Under the pieces are notes generated by a model, which was not told the DNA's origin, did no database searches, and saw nothing but the letters and a program-made list of their open reading frames with translations. DNA of 25,316 bases from an uncultured Muribaculaceae bacterium (GTDB taxonomy: Bacteria > Bacteroidota > Bacteroidia > Bacteroidales > Muribaculaceae), in contig CAKTFH010000031.1 of assembly GCA_934555895.1 (NCBI GenBank), positions 1-25,316 on the forward strand. The letters are read 5' to 3'. Each line of letters begins with the position of its first letter. Within the stretch, counting starts at the first letter, position 1. Both the position numbers and the translations under genes were made by a program. Positions 7,769-15,422 of the stretch are shown here, in pieces.

Positions 7769-7820
7769 ACAAAAGCGCGCCCTGCGTTAAAGATATTTTA
7801 ACACAGCGGCGCGCTTTTGT
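7769..7820. terminator. Hairpin terminator after the nitroreductase
   Basis: Perfect 13-bp outer stem (7769-7781 with 7808-7820), extended inward by CTGCGTTAA pairing with TTAACACAG except for one mismatch. The right arm ends in CTTTTGTTG. It starts 13 nt after the nitroreductase stop. A-rich sequence to its left would give a T run on the minus strand, so it may also work in that direction. Confidence 0.8.
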
Positions 7821-7910
7821 TGCACCGTGTCAACCGACCTTTGCAATGTGGATAGCGAATAACATCCGCCACAACTCTAACCCGAAGAAAAACGCCAAAG
7901 AGAAAGCATT

Positions 7911-8177
7911 ATGGGAACCTCAATCGTAATCACGCCTCATGTGATCAACACAATCAACTCCCTCCCGATGGAGGAACGCCTCGCTGTAACCGCCGCACTT
8001 GCCGGCGAAATGATACTCGGAGGAAAAGCGGAGAAAGACCTCACTCCGATGCAGGAAATGATTTTCTCGCTTATAAAAAGCTATGTTAAACGCGACTCTG
8101 AGCGTGCGGCAGCTTTTTCGGCTCAAACAGCCATATCCGGACAACGCGACACTTTCACATCATCCTGCGCAATCTGA
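7911..8177 (+). CDS. Small conserved-looking protein of unknown function (88 aa)
   Basis: I do not recognise a named family. The protein is soluble and mostly helical in appearance: ITPHVINTINSLPMEERLAVTAALAGEMILGG (7-38) followed by LTPMQEMIFSLIKSYVKRDSERAAAF (44-69), then a polar Ser/Thr-rich tail. It has no signal peptide, membrane span or metal motif. The pattern SLPxxER...ALAxExILG...LTPxQ resembles small uncharacterised Bacteroidales proteins that I recall, but I cannot name one. It follows a terminator and so probably has its own promoter; GACCTTTG at 7836-7843 is a weak -7 candidate. It ends 35 nt from the convergent MurU-like gene. Real gene likely, function unknown. Confidence 0.6.
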   Translation: MGTSIVITPHVINTINSLPMEERLAVTAALAGEMILGGKAEKDLTPMQEMIFSLIKSYVKRDSERAAAFSAQTAISGQRDTFTSSCAI

Positions 8178-8212
8178 ACGAAAGATACCTTGCAATATCT
8201 CCTGAAAGCAAA

Positions 8213-8971
8213 TCAGCCAAAAGACTTTGAGGCAGCTGCTAATTTTTCCGGCGAACCGATGTCGAACCAACGGAAGGCTCCGGCCGGAGTAAACGACCTT
8301 ATATCTATCTTATCCATTACATCAAGATAGAACGGCACAAGAGAAAAAGGCCTCACCACTCCATCAGCGGCCAATGTTGAGCCGTAGTCTTTAAGTAACG
8401 AGAAAACAGAAGGACTGATGATGTGCACTCCCCCGAAAGCCGCAGGGCTCATGCAGCTGAGACTGGCACCGGCAGGACGCACCTCTCCGGTTTTCACATT
8501 GCTCCAACCGTGCAGACAGCCGCAGGAATCAAACCAAAGGTTTCGGGATGACTCCCTGGAAGATGTGAGCAGGGTGACATCGGCATGCGTCTCATTATGC
8601 GCCGCCAGCATTTCCCCGATAGGGAAATCAGTAACAATATCGGCATTATGAAGCAGGATGGGGTCCTCAGTGCCGTCATCGAGAAACGGAATGGCATGCA
8701 ACAGGCCACCTCCGGTGTCAAGGAGAGTGTCGGATTCGTCGCTGACAGCTATATCGAGTGAAAAGTTTCGGTTATCGGCAAGAAAATCCCGAATCTGCGA
8801 AGCGAAATGATGCACATTCACCACTACTCGGCTCACCCCCGCATCACGCAGATGTAAAAGCACTCGTTCGAGCGCAGGCACTCCGGCAACCGGAGCAAGC
8901 GCCTTGGGGTGGCTGAGAGTAAAGGGTCTAAGACGCGAGCCTATGCCGGCCGCAAAAACCATAGCCTTCAT
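8213..8971 (-). CDS. murU: MurU-like sugar-1-phosphate nucleotidyltransferase
   Basis: Predicted to join a sugar-1-phosphate to a nucleoside triphosphate; by context, MurNAc-1-phosphate plus UTP to UDP-MurNAc. The 252 residues fit a minimal nucleotidyltransferase with no C-terminal left-handed helix. Motifs: AAGIGSRLRPFTLSHPKAL (7-25) with the signature GxGSRLRP and K23, LLDTGGGL (83-90), and HNADI with D111 as metal ligand. It lies 27 nt after the kinase-RapZ gene on the same strand, matching the AmgK-MurU pairing of the peptidoglycan recycling shortcut known from Pseudomonas. Without that neighbour the sequence would only say NTP-transferase, so the sugar specificity is inference. Confidence 0.75.
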   Translation of the reverse strand: MKAMVFAAGIGSRLRPFTLSHPKALAPVAGVPALERVLLHLRDAGVSRVVVNVHHFASQIRDFLADNRNFSLDIAVSDESDTLLDTGGGLLHAIPFLDDGTEDPILLHNADIVTDFPIGEMLAAHNETHADVTLLTSSRESSRNLWFDSCGCLHGWSNVKTGEVRPAGASLSCMSPAAFGGVHIISPSVFSLLKDYGSTLAADGVVRPFSLVPFYLDVMDKIDIRSFTPAGAFRWFDIGSPEKLAAASKSFG

Positions 8972-8998
8972 CTATGCCGGAGATTTATCGGTTCATTA

Positions 8999-10510
8999 TT
9001 ATATCGTAGGCGGGAATATGCGGAGTTTGCGCTGCTCACGATGAATCAGCGCCACCTGCACCTGCGGATATTTCGATGCAAGATGCTTAGCCATGGCCTC
9101 GGCGCTATATACCGAACGATGGCGCCCACCCGTGCATCCGAACGACACGGAAAGAGAAGTAAAGCCACGACTGAGATAACATTCCACGGAGGCGTCGACA
9201 AGCGCCTTGCATGAGTCAAGGAAGGTGAATATCTCACCATTTTTCTCAAGAAAGTCAATCACCGGGCGGTCCATTCCGGTGAGTGGCTTGTATTGCTCGT
9301 AGCGGCCCGGATTATGCACCGCCCTGCAGTCGAATACAAATCCGCCTCCATTGCCCGAAAGGTCGTAAGGCACTCCCCTCTTGTATGAGAAACTGCTCAC
9401 CGTTACCGTGAGGCCCCGAACCGCCGGAACCGTTACCAGCATGCGTAAGTCGGCCACCTTAGAAGCGTCGGTCAACTGCTCAGCCAAATATTTTAAATAA
9501 GGGTAATCGGCTGCCACTGAGGCAAAACCGTCGTCGAGAGGATGCAAAAAGAAGTCGAGCAAATTATCCACCCCTGAGGGAATGCTACGCAGAAAATGAG
9601 GTTTACGCTCTGTCCATCCACGGAAGCCGTAAGCCCCCAATGTCTGGAGAATGCGGAAGAGCACCATCACAGGCAGATTGTGGCGGAAAGCAGACTCATC
9701 AAATGATGACGACACCTCATGAGCTTTAACAATATAAGCATCAACCATAGTGCGCTTCATATCTGAACTGAAACGCGCCCTGGCCTGCCACAGAAACGAG
9801 GCGAGATCATAGGCCGCAGGCCCACGACGACCACCCTGAAAATCTATGAGATACGGTTCACCTCCGAGCAGCATCACATTGCGGCTCTGAAAGTCACGTA
9901 TCATGAAAGTATTGCCTGACTTCCGCACCGCATAGCCGATGTCAGAAGCTAAATGCCGCAGTTCGCCGTCGAGACGCATCTCGTCAAACTCTATGCCACT
10001 GACTTTAAGAAAAGAATATTTAAAATAAGCGATATCGTTGGCTATCAATCCGTCGTGCATGCTCTGCTCCGGGAAACAAATGCTGAAATCAAGACCTTCG
10101 GCTCCACGAAAGTTGAAGGCCGGCAGCATTTCCACCGCCTTCCGCACAAGAGCCGTCTCTGCCTCGGAATATCGGCCGCCTTTTTCACGGCCGTCGGCTA
10201 TGGCATCGAAAAGCGATTTCTCTCCTACCCACTGCTGCAGATAGGCCATGCCGTCGGCGCTTACGGCATAAACTTCCGGCACAGGCAGACTTGCCTTGCG
10301 GAAATGCTGCGAAAGCGCAATGAAAGCCCGGTTTTCAGAAGCATCGGTACCGACAGTTCCTACAACCTTACCCCCTGATGCATCACAGGAGGTAAGGAGA
10401 TAATAACAACGGTTCGAACCCGCTCCCGCCAGAGGTGTCACCTCGGCGGGAGCGCATCCGAATGCATCTTCATAAAGTCTGATTAAAGTCAGGTCGTGAG
10501 CCATCAGCAT
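8999..10510 (-). CDS. Sugar kinase (AmgK-like) fused to a RapZ C-terminal domain
   Basis: Two domains in 503 residues. Residues about 5-345 are an aminoglycoside-phosphotransferase-like kinase: AGAGSNRCYYLL (28-39) in the nucleotide loop, catalytic IRDFQSRNVML with D206 and N211, and metal-binding IDFQGGRRGP with D223. This is the AmgK type that phosphorylates MurNAc or GlcNAc at C1. Residues about 365-495 match the C-terminal domain of RapZ: VSSFSYKRGVP, FDCRAVHNPG, KPLTGMDRPVIDFLEK, and the invariant GCTGGRHRS (458-466). The RapZ N-terminal P-loop ATPase is absent, replaced by the kinase. The start at 10510 overlaps the stop of the upstream gene by one base (TGATG), implying translational coupling; the ATG at 10504 is an alternative. 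Downstream is the MurU-like gene. Specificity is inferred. Confidence 0.85.
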   Translation of the reverse strand: MLMAHDLTLIRLYEDAFGCAPAEVTPLAGAGSNRCYYLLTSCDASGGKVVGTVGTDASENRAFIALSQHFRKASLPVPEVYAVSADGMAYLQQWVGEKSLFDAIADGREKGGRYSEAETALVRKAVEMLPAFNFRGAEGLDFSICFPEQSMHDGLIANDIAYFKYSFLKVSGIEFDEMRLDGELRHLASDIGYAVRKSGNTFMIRDFQSRNVMLLGGEPYLIDFQGGRRGPAAYDLASFLWQARARFSSDMKRTMVDAYIVKAHEVSSSFDESAFRHNLPVMVLFRILQTLGAYGFRGWTERKPHFLRSIPSGVDNLLDFFLHPLDDGFASVAADYPYLKYLAEQLTDASKVADLRMLVTVPAVRGLTVTVSSFSYKRGVPYDLSGNGGGFVFDCRAVHNPGRYEQYKPLTGMDRPVIDFLEKNGEIFTFLDSCKALVDASVECYLSRGFTSLSVSFGCTGGRHRSVYSAEAMAKHLASKYPQVQVALIHREQRKLRIFPPTI

Positions 10511-10950
10511 CAGGCCTGCTGTGCATTGTCGGCGGCTTCAGCGGCCTGGTCTTCGGCTATTTCGTTGTCTTTAAATTCGGTGATACCTGCAGCGATGAGC
10601 TGATTGTACCAGCTGAAAAGCTTGCGGATATCAGTGGTGTATACACGGTCTTCGTCGTATTCGGGAAGAATTGTCTTGAAATAATCACGCACTTCCTGAT
10701 CGCTCATAGCCTTGACATCCACAGGCTTGGCTTCAGCCACAGTCTTGACTTTTTCGAGCACTTCGGGAAGAGGCATATCGTCCTCCACTGTGTAGATGGA
10801 GATGTCGCCGAGCGACACCACCTTGTCGCGGGCATAAGCCGGAGTGCGTTTCTTGGTGGCGATATTCTCAACTATGAGCATATTTTTACCCTGGCTTACA
10901 AGGTTGTAAAGTCCGGGCTTTCCTGCGATTGAAAGGATGCGCTTAAGCAT
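10510..10950 (-). CDS. DUF5606 family protein, first gene of the recycling operon
   Basis: A 146-residue Bacteroidota protein recognised as DUF5606: MLKRILSIAGKPGLYNLVSQGKNMLIVENI at the N-terminus forms a small beta-rich domain, GDISIYTVEDDMPLPEVLEKV follows, and then a helical segment (about 82-125) and an acidic Ala/Glu/Asp-rich tail. No signal peptide or membrane segment; cytoplasmic. Function is not known to me. It has a full consensus promoter about 60 nt upstream, and its stop overlaps the start of the kinase-RapZ gene, so the two are made together. That coupling suggests, but does not show, a role connected to amino-sugar or envelope metabolism. Confidence 0.8.
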   Translation of the reverse strand: MLKRILSIAGKPGLYNLVSQGKNMLIVENIATKKRTPAYARDKVVSLGDISIYTVEDDMPLPEVLEKVKTVAEAKPVDVKAMSDQEVRDYFKTILPEYDEDRVYTTDIRKLFSWYNQLIAAGITEFKDNEIAEDQAAEAADNAQQA

Positions 10951-11013
10951 GGTGTAAAGTTTCTTAGATGGTAGTTAGTTGTAGATTCTTCTGTAGAAGG
11001 AACAAATTTGCGA

Positions 11014-11044
11014 CAAAGTTAGTTAACTTTAGCCATTTCACAAA
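11014..11044 (-). promoter_or_regulatory. Promoter of the DUF5606-kinase/RapZ-murU operon
   Basis: On the minus strand, TTTG (11041-11044), a 19-nt spacer, then TAACTTTG (11014-11021). Both elements match the Bacteroidota housekeeping sigma consensus exactly. Initiation near 11007 gives a leader of about 57 nt. Confidence 0.7.
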
Positions 11045-11069
11045 CGCGAATTTAGCATATCGCCATTTT

Positions 11070-11097
11070 TTTGATTCATGAAAATTCGGTAATTTTG
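11070..11097 (+). promoter_or_regulatory. Promoter of ftsY
   Basis: TAATTTTG at 11090-11097 is a full -7 match. TTTG at 11070-11073 lies 16 nt upstream, somewhat closer than usual. Initiation near 11104 leaves a leader of about 20 nt before the ftsY ATG. Confidence 0.5.
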
Positions 11098-11124
11098 CAC
11101 TCAGATTACGCGTAATACATTAAT

Positions 11125-12111
11125 ATGGGATTTTTCAAAAATCTTTTTTCAAGAGAAAAGAAAGAGACACTTGATGCCGGCCTCCAGCGCACCAAAGAGG
11201 GTCTTCTCAGCAAGATAACCAAAGCTGTAGCCGGAAAGAGCAAAGTCGACGACGATGTGCTCGACAACCTCGAAGAGGTATTCATCACCTCCGACATAGG
11301 CGTGGACACCACCCTGCGCATCATCGAACGCCTTCAGAAACGTGTGGCCCGCGACAAATATGTGGGCTCTTCGGAGCTCAACGCCCTGCTGTGCGATGAA
11401 ATCTGCCAGATGCTTGCCGAGGGTGAGACCGACGACACTGTCACAGCAGGAGCCGACTTCACACTGCCGGCCGATGCCACACACCCTCATGTGATAATGG
11501 TAGTAGGGGTCAACGGCGTGGGCAAAACCACCACCATAGGCAAACTCGCGGCACAGTACAAGAAAGCAGGCAACAAAGTGATGCTCGGTGCAGCCGACAC
11601 CTTCCGCGCGGCAGCCGTGGAGCAGCTTGACATATGGGGCGAGCGTGCGGGAGTCCCCGTCGTGAAGCAGAAACTCGGTAGCGACCCCGCCGCCGTGGCA
11701 TTCGACACCCTGCAGTCGGCCAAAGCCCAGGGCATGGATGTGGTGATAATCGACACCGCCGGCCGTCTGCACAACAAGAAAGGGCTCATGGACGAGCTCA
11801 CCAAGATACGCAACGTGATGCAGAAAGTGGTGCCCGGAGCCCCTCAGGAAGTGCTCTTAGTGCTTGACGGCTCCACCGGACAGAACGCCTACGAGCAGGC
11901 GCGCCAGTTCACCGCCGCGACCAAAGTCACCGGCCTGGTGGTGACAAAACTCGACGGCACCGCCAAGGGCGGCGTGGTGATAGGTATCTCCGACAGCATG
12001 CGCATTCCGGTGCGATATATCGGACTGGGCGAAGGCATCGAAGACCTTCAGACATTCAACAAAGAGGAATTTGTGAAATCTCTCTTCAACTCAGACGACA
12101 GACAGCAGTGA
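11125..12111 (+). CDS. ftsY: Signal recognition particle receptor FtsY
   Basis: SRP-type GTPase that receives ribosome-nascent chain-SRP complexes at the inner membrane and passes them to SecYEG. In 328 residues it has the NG domains but only a short, basic N-terminus (MGFFKNLFSREKK), with no long acidic A domain as in E. coli. Motifs: GVNGVGKTT (G1, 128-136), DTFRAAAVEQL (158-168), DTAGR (G3, 210-214), TKLDGTAKGG (G4, 274-283) and the closing GLGEGIEDL. It heads a tight plus-strand cluster; its stop meets the rimO start region. Confidence 0.96.
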   Translation: MGFFKNLFSREKKETLDAGLQRTKEGLLSKITKAVAGKSKVDDDVLDNLEEVFITSDIGVDTTLRIIERLQKRVARDKYVGSSELNALLCDEICQMLAEGETDDTVTAGADFTLPADATHPHVIMVVGVNGVGKTTTIGKLAAQYKKAGNKVMLGAADTFRAAAVEQLDIWGERAGVPVVKQKLGSDPAAVAFDTLQSAKAQGMDVVIIDTAGRLHNKKGLMDELTKIRNVMQKVVPGAPQEVLLVLDGSTGQNAYEQARQFTAATKVTGLVVTKLDGTAKGGVVIGISDSMRIPVRYIGLGEGIEDLQTFNKEEFVKSLFNSDDRQQ

Positions 12112-12122
12112 CACAGCACAGC

Positions 12123-13412
12123 ATGACCACAGTGAACCTCATCACTCTCGGATGCTCGAAGAACCTCGTCGACTCGGAGCGCGTTATCAGCCAGCTCGAG
12201 AAAGCGGGATTCAAGGTGAGTCACGACAGCGACGAGGCAGCCGACATAGCGGTGGTGAACACCTGCGGCTTCATAGGCGACGCCAAAGAGGAGAGCATCG
12301 ACACCATAATGTCGCTCGTTGCGGCAAAGGCAAACGGCAAAGTAAAGAAAATCTATGTCATGGGGTGTCTGTCGGAGCGCTACCGCGAGGAACTGCGCAC
12401 CGAGATACCCGAGGTGGACGGATTTTACGGCAAATTCGACTGGAACACACTCGCCGCAGACCTTTCGCTGAGCAACCTGCCGCTCGCAGGATTCGACCGC
12501 ACAATCACCACTCCTCCGCACTACACATATATAAAGATATCGGAAGGCTGCAACCGCCGCTGCGCGTTCTGCGCCATACCCCTCATCACCGGCACACACA
12601 AATCAAGGCCGATAGAGGAAATCGAGGCCGAGATGATGATGCTTGTCGGCCGCGGAGTGAAGGAATTCAATATCATCGCCCAGGACCTCTCGGCCTACGG
12701 ACTTGACCTGGACGGGCGCCAACAGCGCCTTGCAGAACTGGTGGAGCGCCTCTCCCGAATAGACGGCGTGAAATGGCTCCGCCTACACTACGCCTATCCG
12801 GCGCAATTTCCGATGGAGATACTGCGTGTGATGCGCGAGCGACCCAATGTGTGCTCCTACATCGACATCGCGCTGCAGCATATTTCCGACCCGGTGCTCG
12901 ATACAATGCGACGCCACATCAATGCCGACCAAACACGTGCGCTCCTCTCAGAGATGCGCCGGCAGGTGCCTGAACTGCATATCCGCACCACCCTTATGGT
13001 GGGATTCCCCGGTGAAACCGAAGACGACTTTGAGGAGCTCCTCAGATTTGTGAAAGAGCAACGATTCGAACGCATGGGCGCTTTTGCCTACTGCGAGGAG
13101 GAGGGCACATATGCCGCCGAACACTACACCGACAATGTACCCGAGGAAGTGAAGCAAAGCCGTCTTGACCGCCTGATGGCACTCCAGGAGGAGATCTCGC
13201 TCGAGATACAGCAACAGAAAGTGGGTAAAGAGCTGGAAGTGGTTATCGACCGCGAGGAAGAGGAATATTATGTGGGGCGCACACAATGGGACTCGCCCGA
13301 AGTAGACCCGGAAGTGCTCATAGAGAAAACCAAAGCAATGAAGCCAGGTGAATTTCACACCGTGCGCATCACCCGCGCGCTCCCCTTCGAACTCATAGCG
13401 GAGCCTGTCTGA
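12123..13412 (+). CDS. rimO: Ribosomal protein S12 methylthiotransferase RimO
   Basis: Radical SAM enzyme that adds a methylthio group to an aspartate of ribosomal protein S12 (Asp88 in E. coli). Motifs: LGCSKNLVDSE with C11, NTCGF with C48 and GCL with C82 for the auxiliary cluster; GCNRRCAFCAIP with C143, C147 and C150 for the radical SAM cluster; and a C-terminal TRAM domain (about residues 365-429). I start it at the ATG 12123, which gives MTTVNLITLGCSKN and 429 residues as expected. A GTG at 12108, overlapping the ftsY stop, would add five residues. It follows ftsY with essentially no gap and is 17 nt before menF, so co-transcription is likely. Confidence 0.95.
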   Translation: MTTVNLITLGCSKNLVDSERVISQLEKAGFKVSHDSDEAADIAVVNTCGFIGDAKEESIDTIMSLVAAKANGKVKKIYVMGCLSERYREELRTEIPEVDGFYGKFDWNTLAADLSLSNLPLAGFDRTITTPPHYTYIKISEGCNRRCAFCAIPLITGTHKSRPIEEIEAEMMMLVGRGVKEFNIIAQDLSAYGLDLDGRQQRLAELVERLSRIDGVKWLRLHYAYPAQFPMEILRVMRERPNVCSYIDIALQHISDPVLDTMRRHINADQTRALLSEMRRQVPELHIRTTLMVGFPGETEDDFEELLRFVKEQRFERMGAFAYCEEEGTYAAEHYTDNVPEEVKQSRLDRLMALQEEISLEIQQQKVGKELEVVIDREEEEYYVGRTQWDSPEVDPEVLIEKTKAMKPGEFHTVRITRALPFELIAEPV

Positions 13413-13429
13413 AAAGCATATTTACTGCG

Positions 13430-14452
13430 ATGTCACTGACTGCCGAAACCGTTGACCGCGTGGACTTCCTGCTTGACAGAGGCGCCACATTTGCTCTTGT
13501 ACTACCACCCGGCAACAACGAGCCGATGTGGTTCGGCGACGGAGTAAAAGATACATCTTCAGGAAACACCCTTGAGCTCATAGAATGGCTCGGGAACTAT
13601 TCAAGCCGCATCTTGGTGGGAGCGCACACGGCCGGAACGCCGAGGCAAATGAGTGTGGAACATAGAAGCACATCCCGACACGATTATCTACGCGGAGTGG
13701 AACAGGTGATACACAGCTGCATGGCACGCGAGGGCAAAACCGTGATGTCAAGAGTCATATGCGGTGACACACACGCGCGATTCAGCTGGGGAGAAGCAGC
13801 AAAGAGACTCTTCGACCGTTATCCACAGACATTCCGATATATACTTTTCACACCGTCGACACTCGGATGGATGGGCGCCACACCCGAAATTCTGGCAGAA
13901 ACCGACCACGGAATGCTGCGTACCATGGCTCTTGCAGGCACACGCCCGAGACATGAGACAGACGCTCGATGGGATGAGAAAAACCAGCATGAAAACGATT
14001 TTGTAACCGATTACATCTCCCGTGCCCTGAGGGCACTGAATCTGAATCCGCAGAAAGGAGAGGTGGTATCGGTTGGCTATGGGGCAATAGAGCATCTTTG
14101 CACACCCATCGCATGCGCCGCTTCGCCTGAGATGTTTCCGGCCATCGTCGACGCCCTCAACCCCACTCCGGCTCTGTGCGGTTACCCCAAGGAGGATGCC
14201 GTTGCCGACATAGCGCAATATGAAAGCCACCGCCGCAACCTCTACGGAGGAGTTTTAATCATAAGCACAGCCACGGGACGCAAGGCATATGTAAACCTCC
14301 GCTGCGTACATTTCGACCGCTACCGATATTGCATCTACGGTGGCGGTGGCATTGTGGGTCAGTCGGTGGCGGAAGAGGAATTTGCAGAAACCGAAGCTAA
14401 AACAGCCTTCCTGAGACAACTTCTTGCACCGAAAAGTGTTGTTCAGTTATAA
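13430..14452 (+). CDS. menF: Isochorismate synthase
   Basis: Chorismate-binding enzyme converting chorismate to isochorismate, first step to menaquinone. In 340 residues it keeps the catalytic core and a short N-terminal half. Visible: GKTVMSRVI with K103 in the position of the general-base lysine of MenF, GATPE (149-153), AGTRPR (169-174), HENDFV with metal-binding E188, CGYPKEDA (250-257), E265 in the YESHRRNLYGG segment, and GGGIV with acidic residues after it (305-319). The other menaquinone genes are not next to it; its neighbours are rimO upstream (17 nt) and the patatin gene downstream (34 nt). EntC-type or salicylate-synthase relatives share the fold, but no siderophore genes are nearby. 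Confidence 0.85.
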   Translation: MSLTAETVDRVDFLLDRGATFALVLPPGNNEPMWFGDGVKDTSSGNTLELIEWLGNYSSRILVGAHTAGTPRQMSVEHRSTSRHDYLRGVEQVIHSCMAREGKTVMSRVICGDTHARFSWGEAAKRLFDRYPQTFRYILFTPSTLGWMGATPEILAETDHGMLRTMALAGTRPRHETDARWDEKNQHENDFVTDYISRALRALNLNPQKGEVVSVGYGAIEHLCTPIACAASPEMFPAIVDALNPTPALCGYPKEDAVADIAQYESHRRNLYGGVLIISTATGRKAYVNLRCVHFDRYRYCIYGGGGIVGQSVAEEEFAETEAKTAFLRQLLAPKSVVQL

Positions 14453-14486
14453 TACTTTAATAAATATAAAAACAAGCCACAGAACA

Positions 14487-15323
14487 ATGACTGAGACAGT
14501 CCGCATCCACACCCAAGTGAGCCCTCCGCCCACCACTCTCCCTCTACGTGAAGGCGAGAAGCGATATAAACTCGGTGTGGCACTCAGTGGCGGCGGCGCG
14601 CGCGGCTTCGCCCACGCCGGAGCTCTCAAGGCGCTTGAGGAAGCCGGTTATAAACCCGACATCATAGCGGGCGTGAGCGCCGGTTCAGTGGCAGGTGTAC
14701 TCTATGCCTCGGGCATGAGCCCCGACGAGATTCTGAAACTGTTCACATCGCTGAAATTCACCGACCTTTGCTCTCTAAGCATCCGCGGAGGCGAAAGTGT
14801 GTTCTCGCTTCACAAATTCAAAAATTTTATCGAAAAGAACACAGGCGTGCGCCTGATCGAAGAACTCGGCATCCCCACATACATTGGAGCAACAGACCTC
14901 GACAGGGGCATTCCGTCGGAATTCCATTCTGGCCCCATCGGTGAGCGTGTGGTGGCGTCGTGCAGCATACCCATTGTTTTCAGTCCAGTGAAAATCGACG
15001 GCATACACTACGCCGACGGCGGAGTACTCCGCAATCTGCCCGCATGGCTGATACGCGAACGATGCGAACAACTGATAGGCATCAATTGCTCGCCTCTCAC
15101 CGACTTCAGGTACCGCAAATCAATATTTCACATCGCTTTGCGCACCTACAACCTCATGGCAAAGAGCAATCAGCGCGAGGACATGGAGATGTGCGACCAT
15201 GTGATTGTCACGCCCGAGCTATCGGGATATCAGGTCTTCAACCTCAAAGACATCAACAAGGTGTTTCTGAGCGGTTACGCCGCTGCACACCGCGCCATAA
15301 AAAGCTGGGAAAAAAGCACATGA
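14487..15323 (+). CDS. Patatin-like phospholipase
   Basis: Predicted Ser-Asp dyad lipid acyl hydrolase of the RssA/YchK-like patatin group; substrate unknown. From the ATG at 14487 it is 278 residues. SGGGARGFAHAGAL (34-47) forms the oxyanion hole, GVSAG (62-66) carries nucleophile S64, and DGG (177-179) carries D177. No signal peptide or membrane span, so it is likely cytoplasmic or peripherally bound. An in-frame ATG at 14424 would add 21 residues but would lie inside the end of menF; the 14487 start follows a spacer rich in A and T and is preferred. Last of the tightly packed ftsY cluster; 99 nt separate it from the GH13 gene. Confidence 0.88.
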   Translation: MTETVRIHTQVSPPPTTLPLREGEKRYKLGVALSGGGARGFAHAGALKALEEAGYKPDIIAGVSAGSVAGVLYASGMSPDEILKLFTSLKFTDLCSLSIRGGESVFSLHKFKNFIEKNTGVRLIEELGIPTYIGATDLDRGIPSEFHSGPIGERVVASCSIPIVFSPVKIDGIHYADGGVLRNLPAWLIRERCEQLIGINCSPLTDFRYRKSIFHIALRTYNLMAKSNQREDMEMCDHVIVTPELSGYQVFNLKDINKVFLSGYAAAHRAIKSWEKST

Positions 15324-15422
15324 CCGCCCGACTGACCATTCACACTAATTTTAAGCATAGGAACCAATCTTTCACCAACGCAGTGACTCACACTGCCTTT
15401 GATAAAAACACAAGCGCTTGCA

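Noticed and set aside
14424..14486. Upstream ATG for the patatin gene
   Set aside because: It lies within the last codons of menF and adds 21 residues without signal-peptide or domain character.
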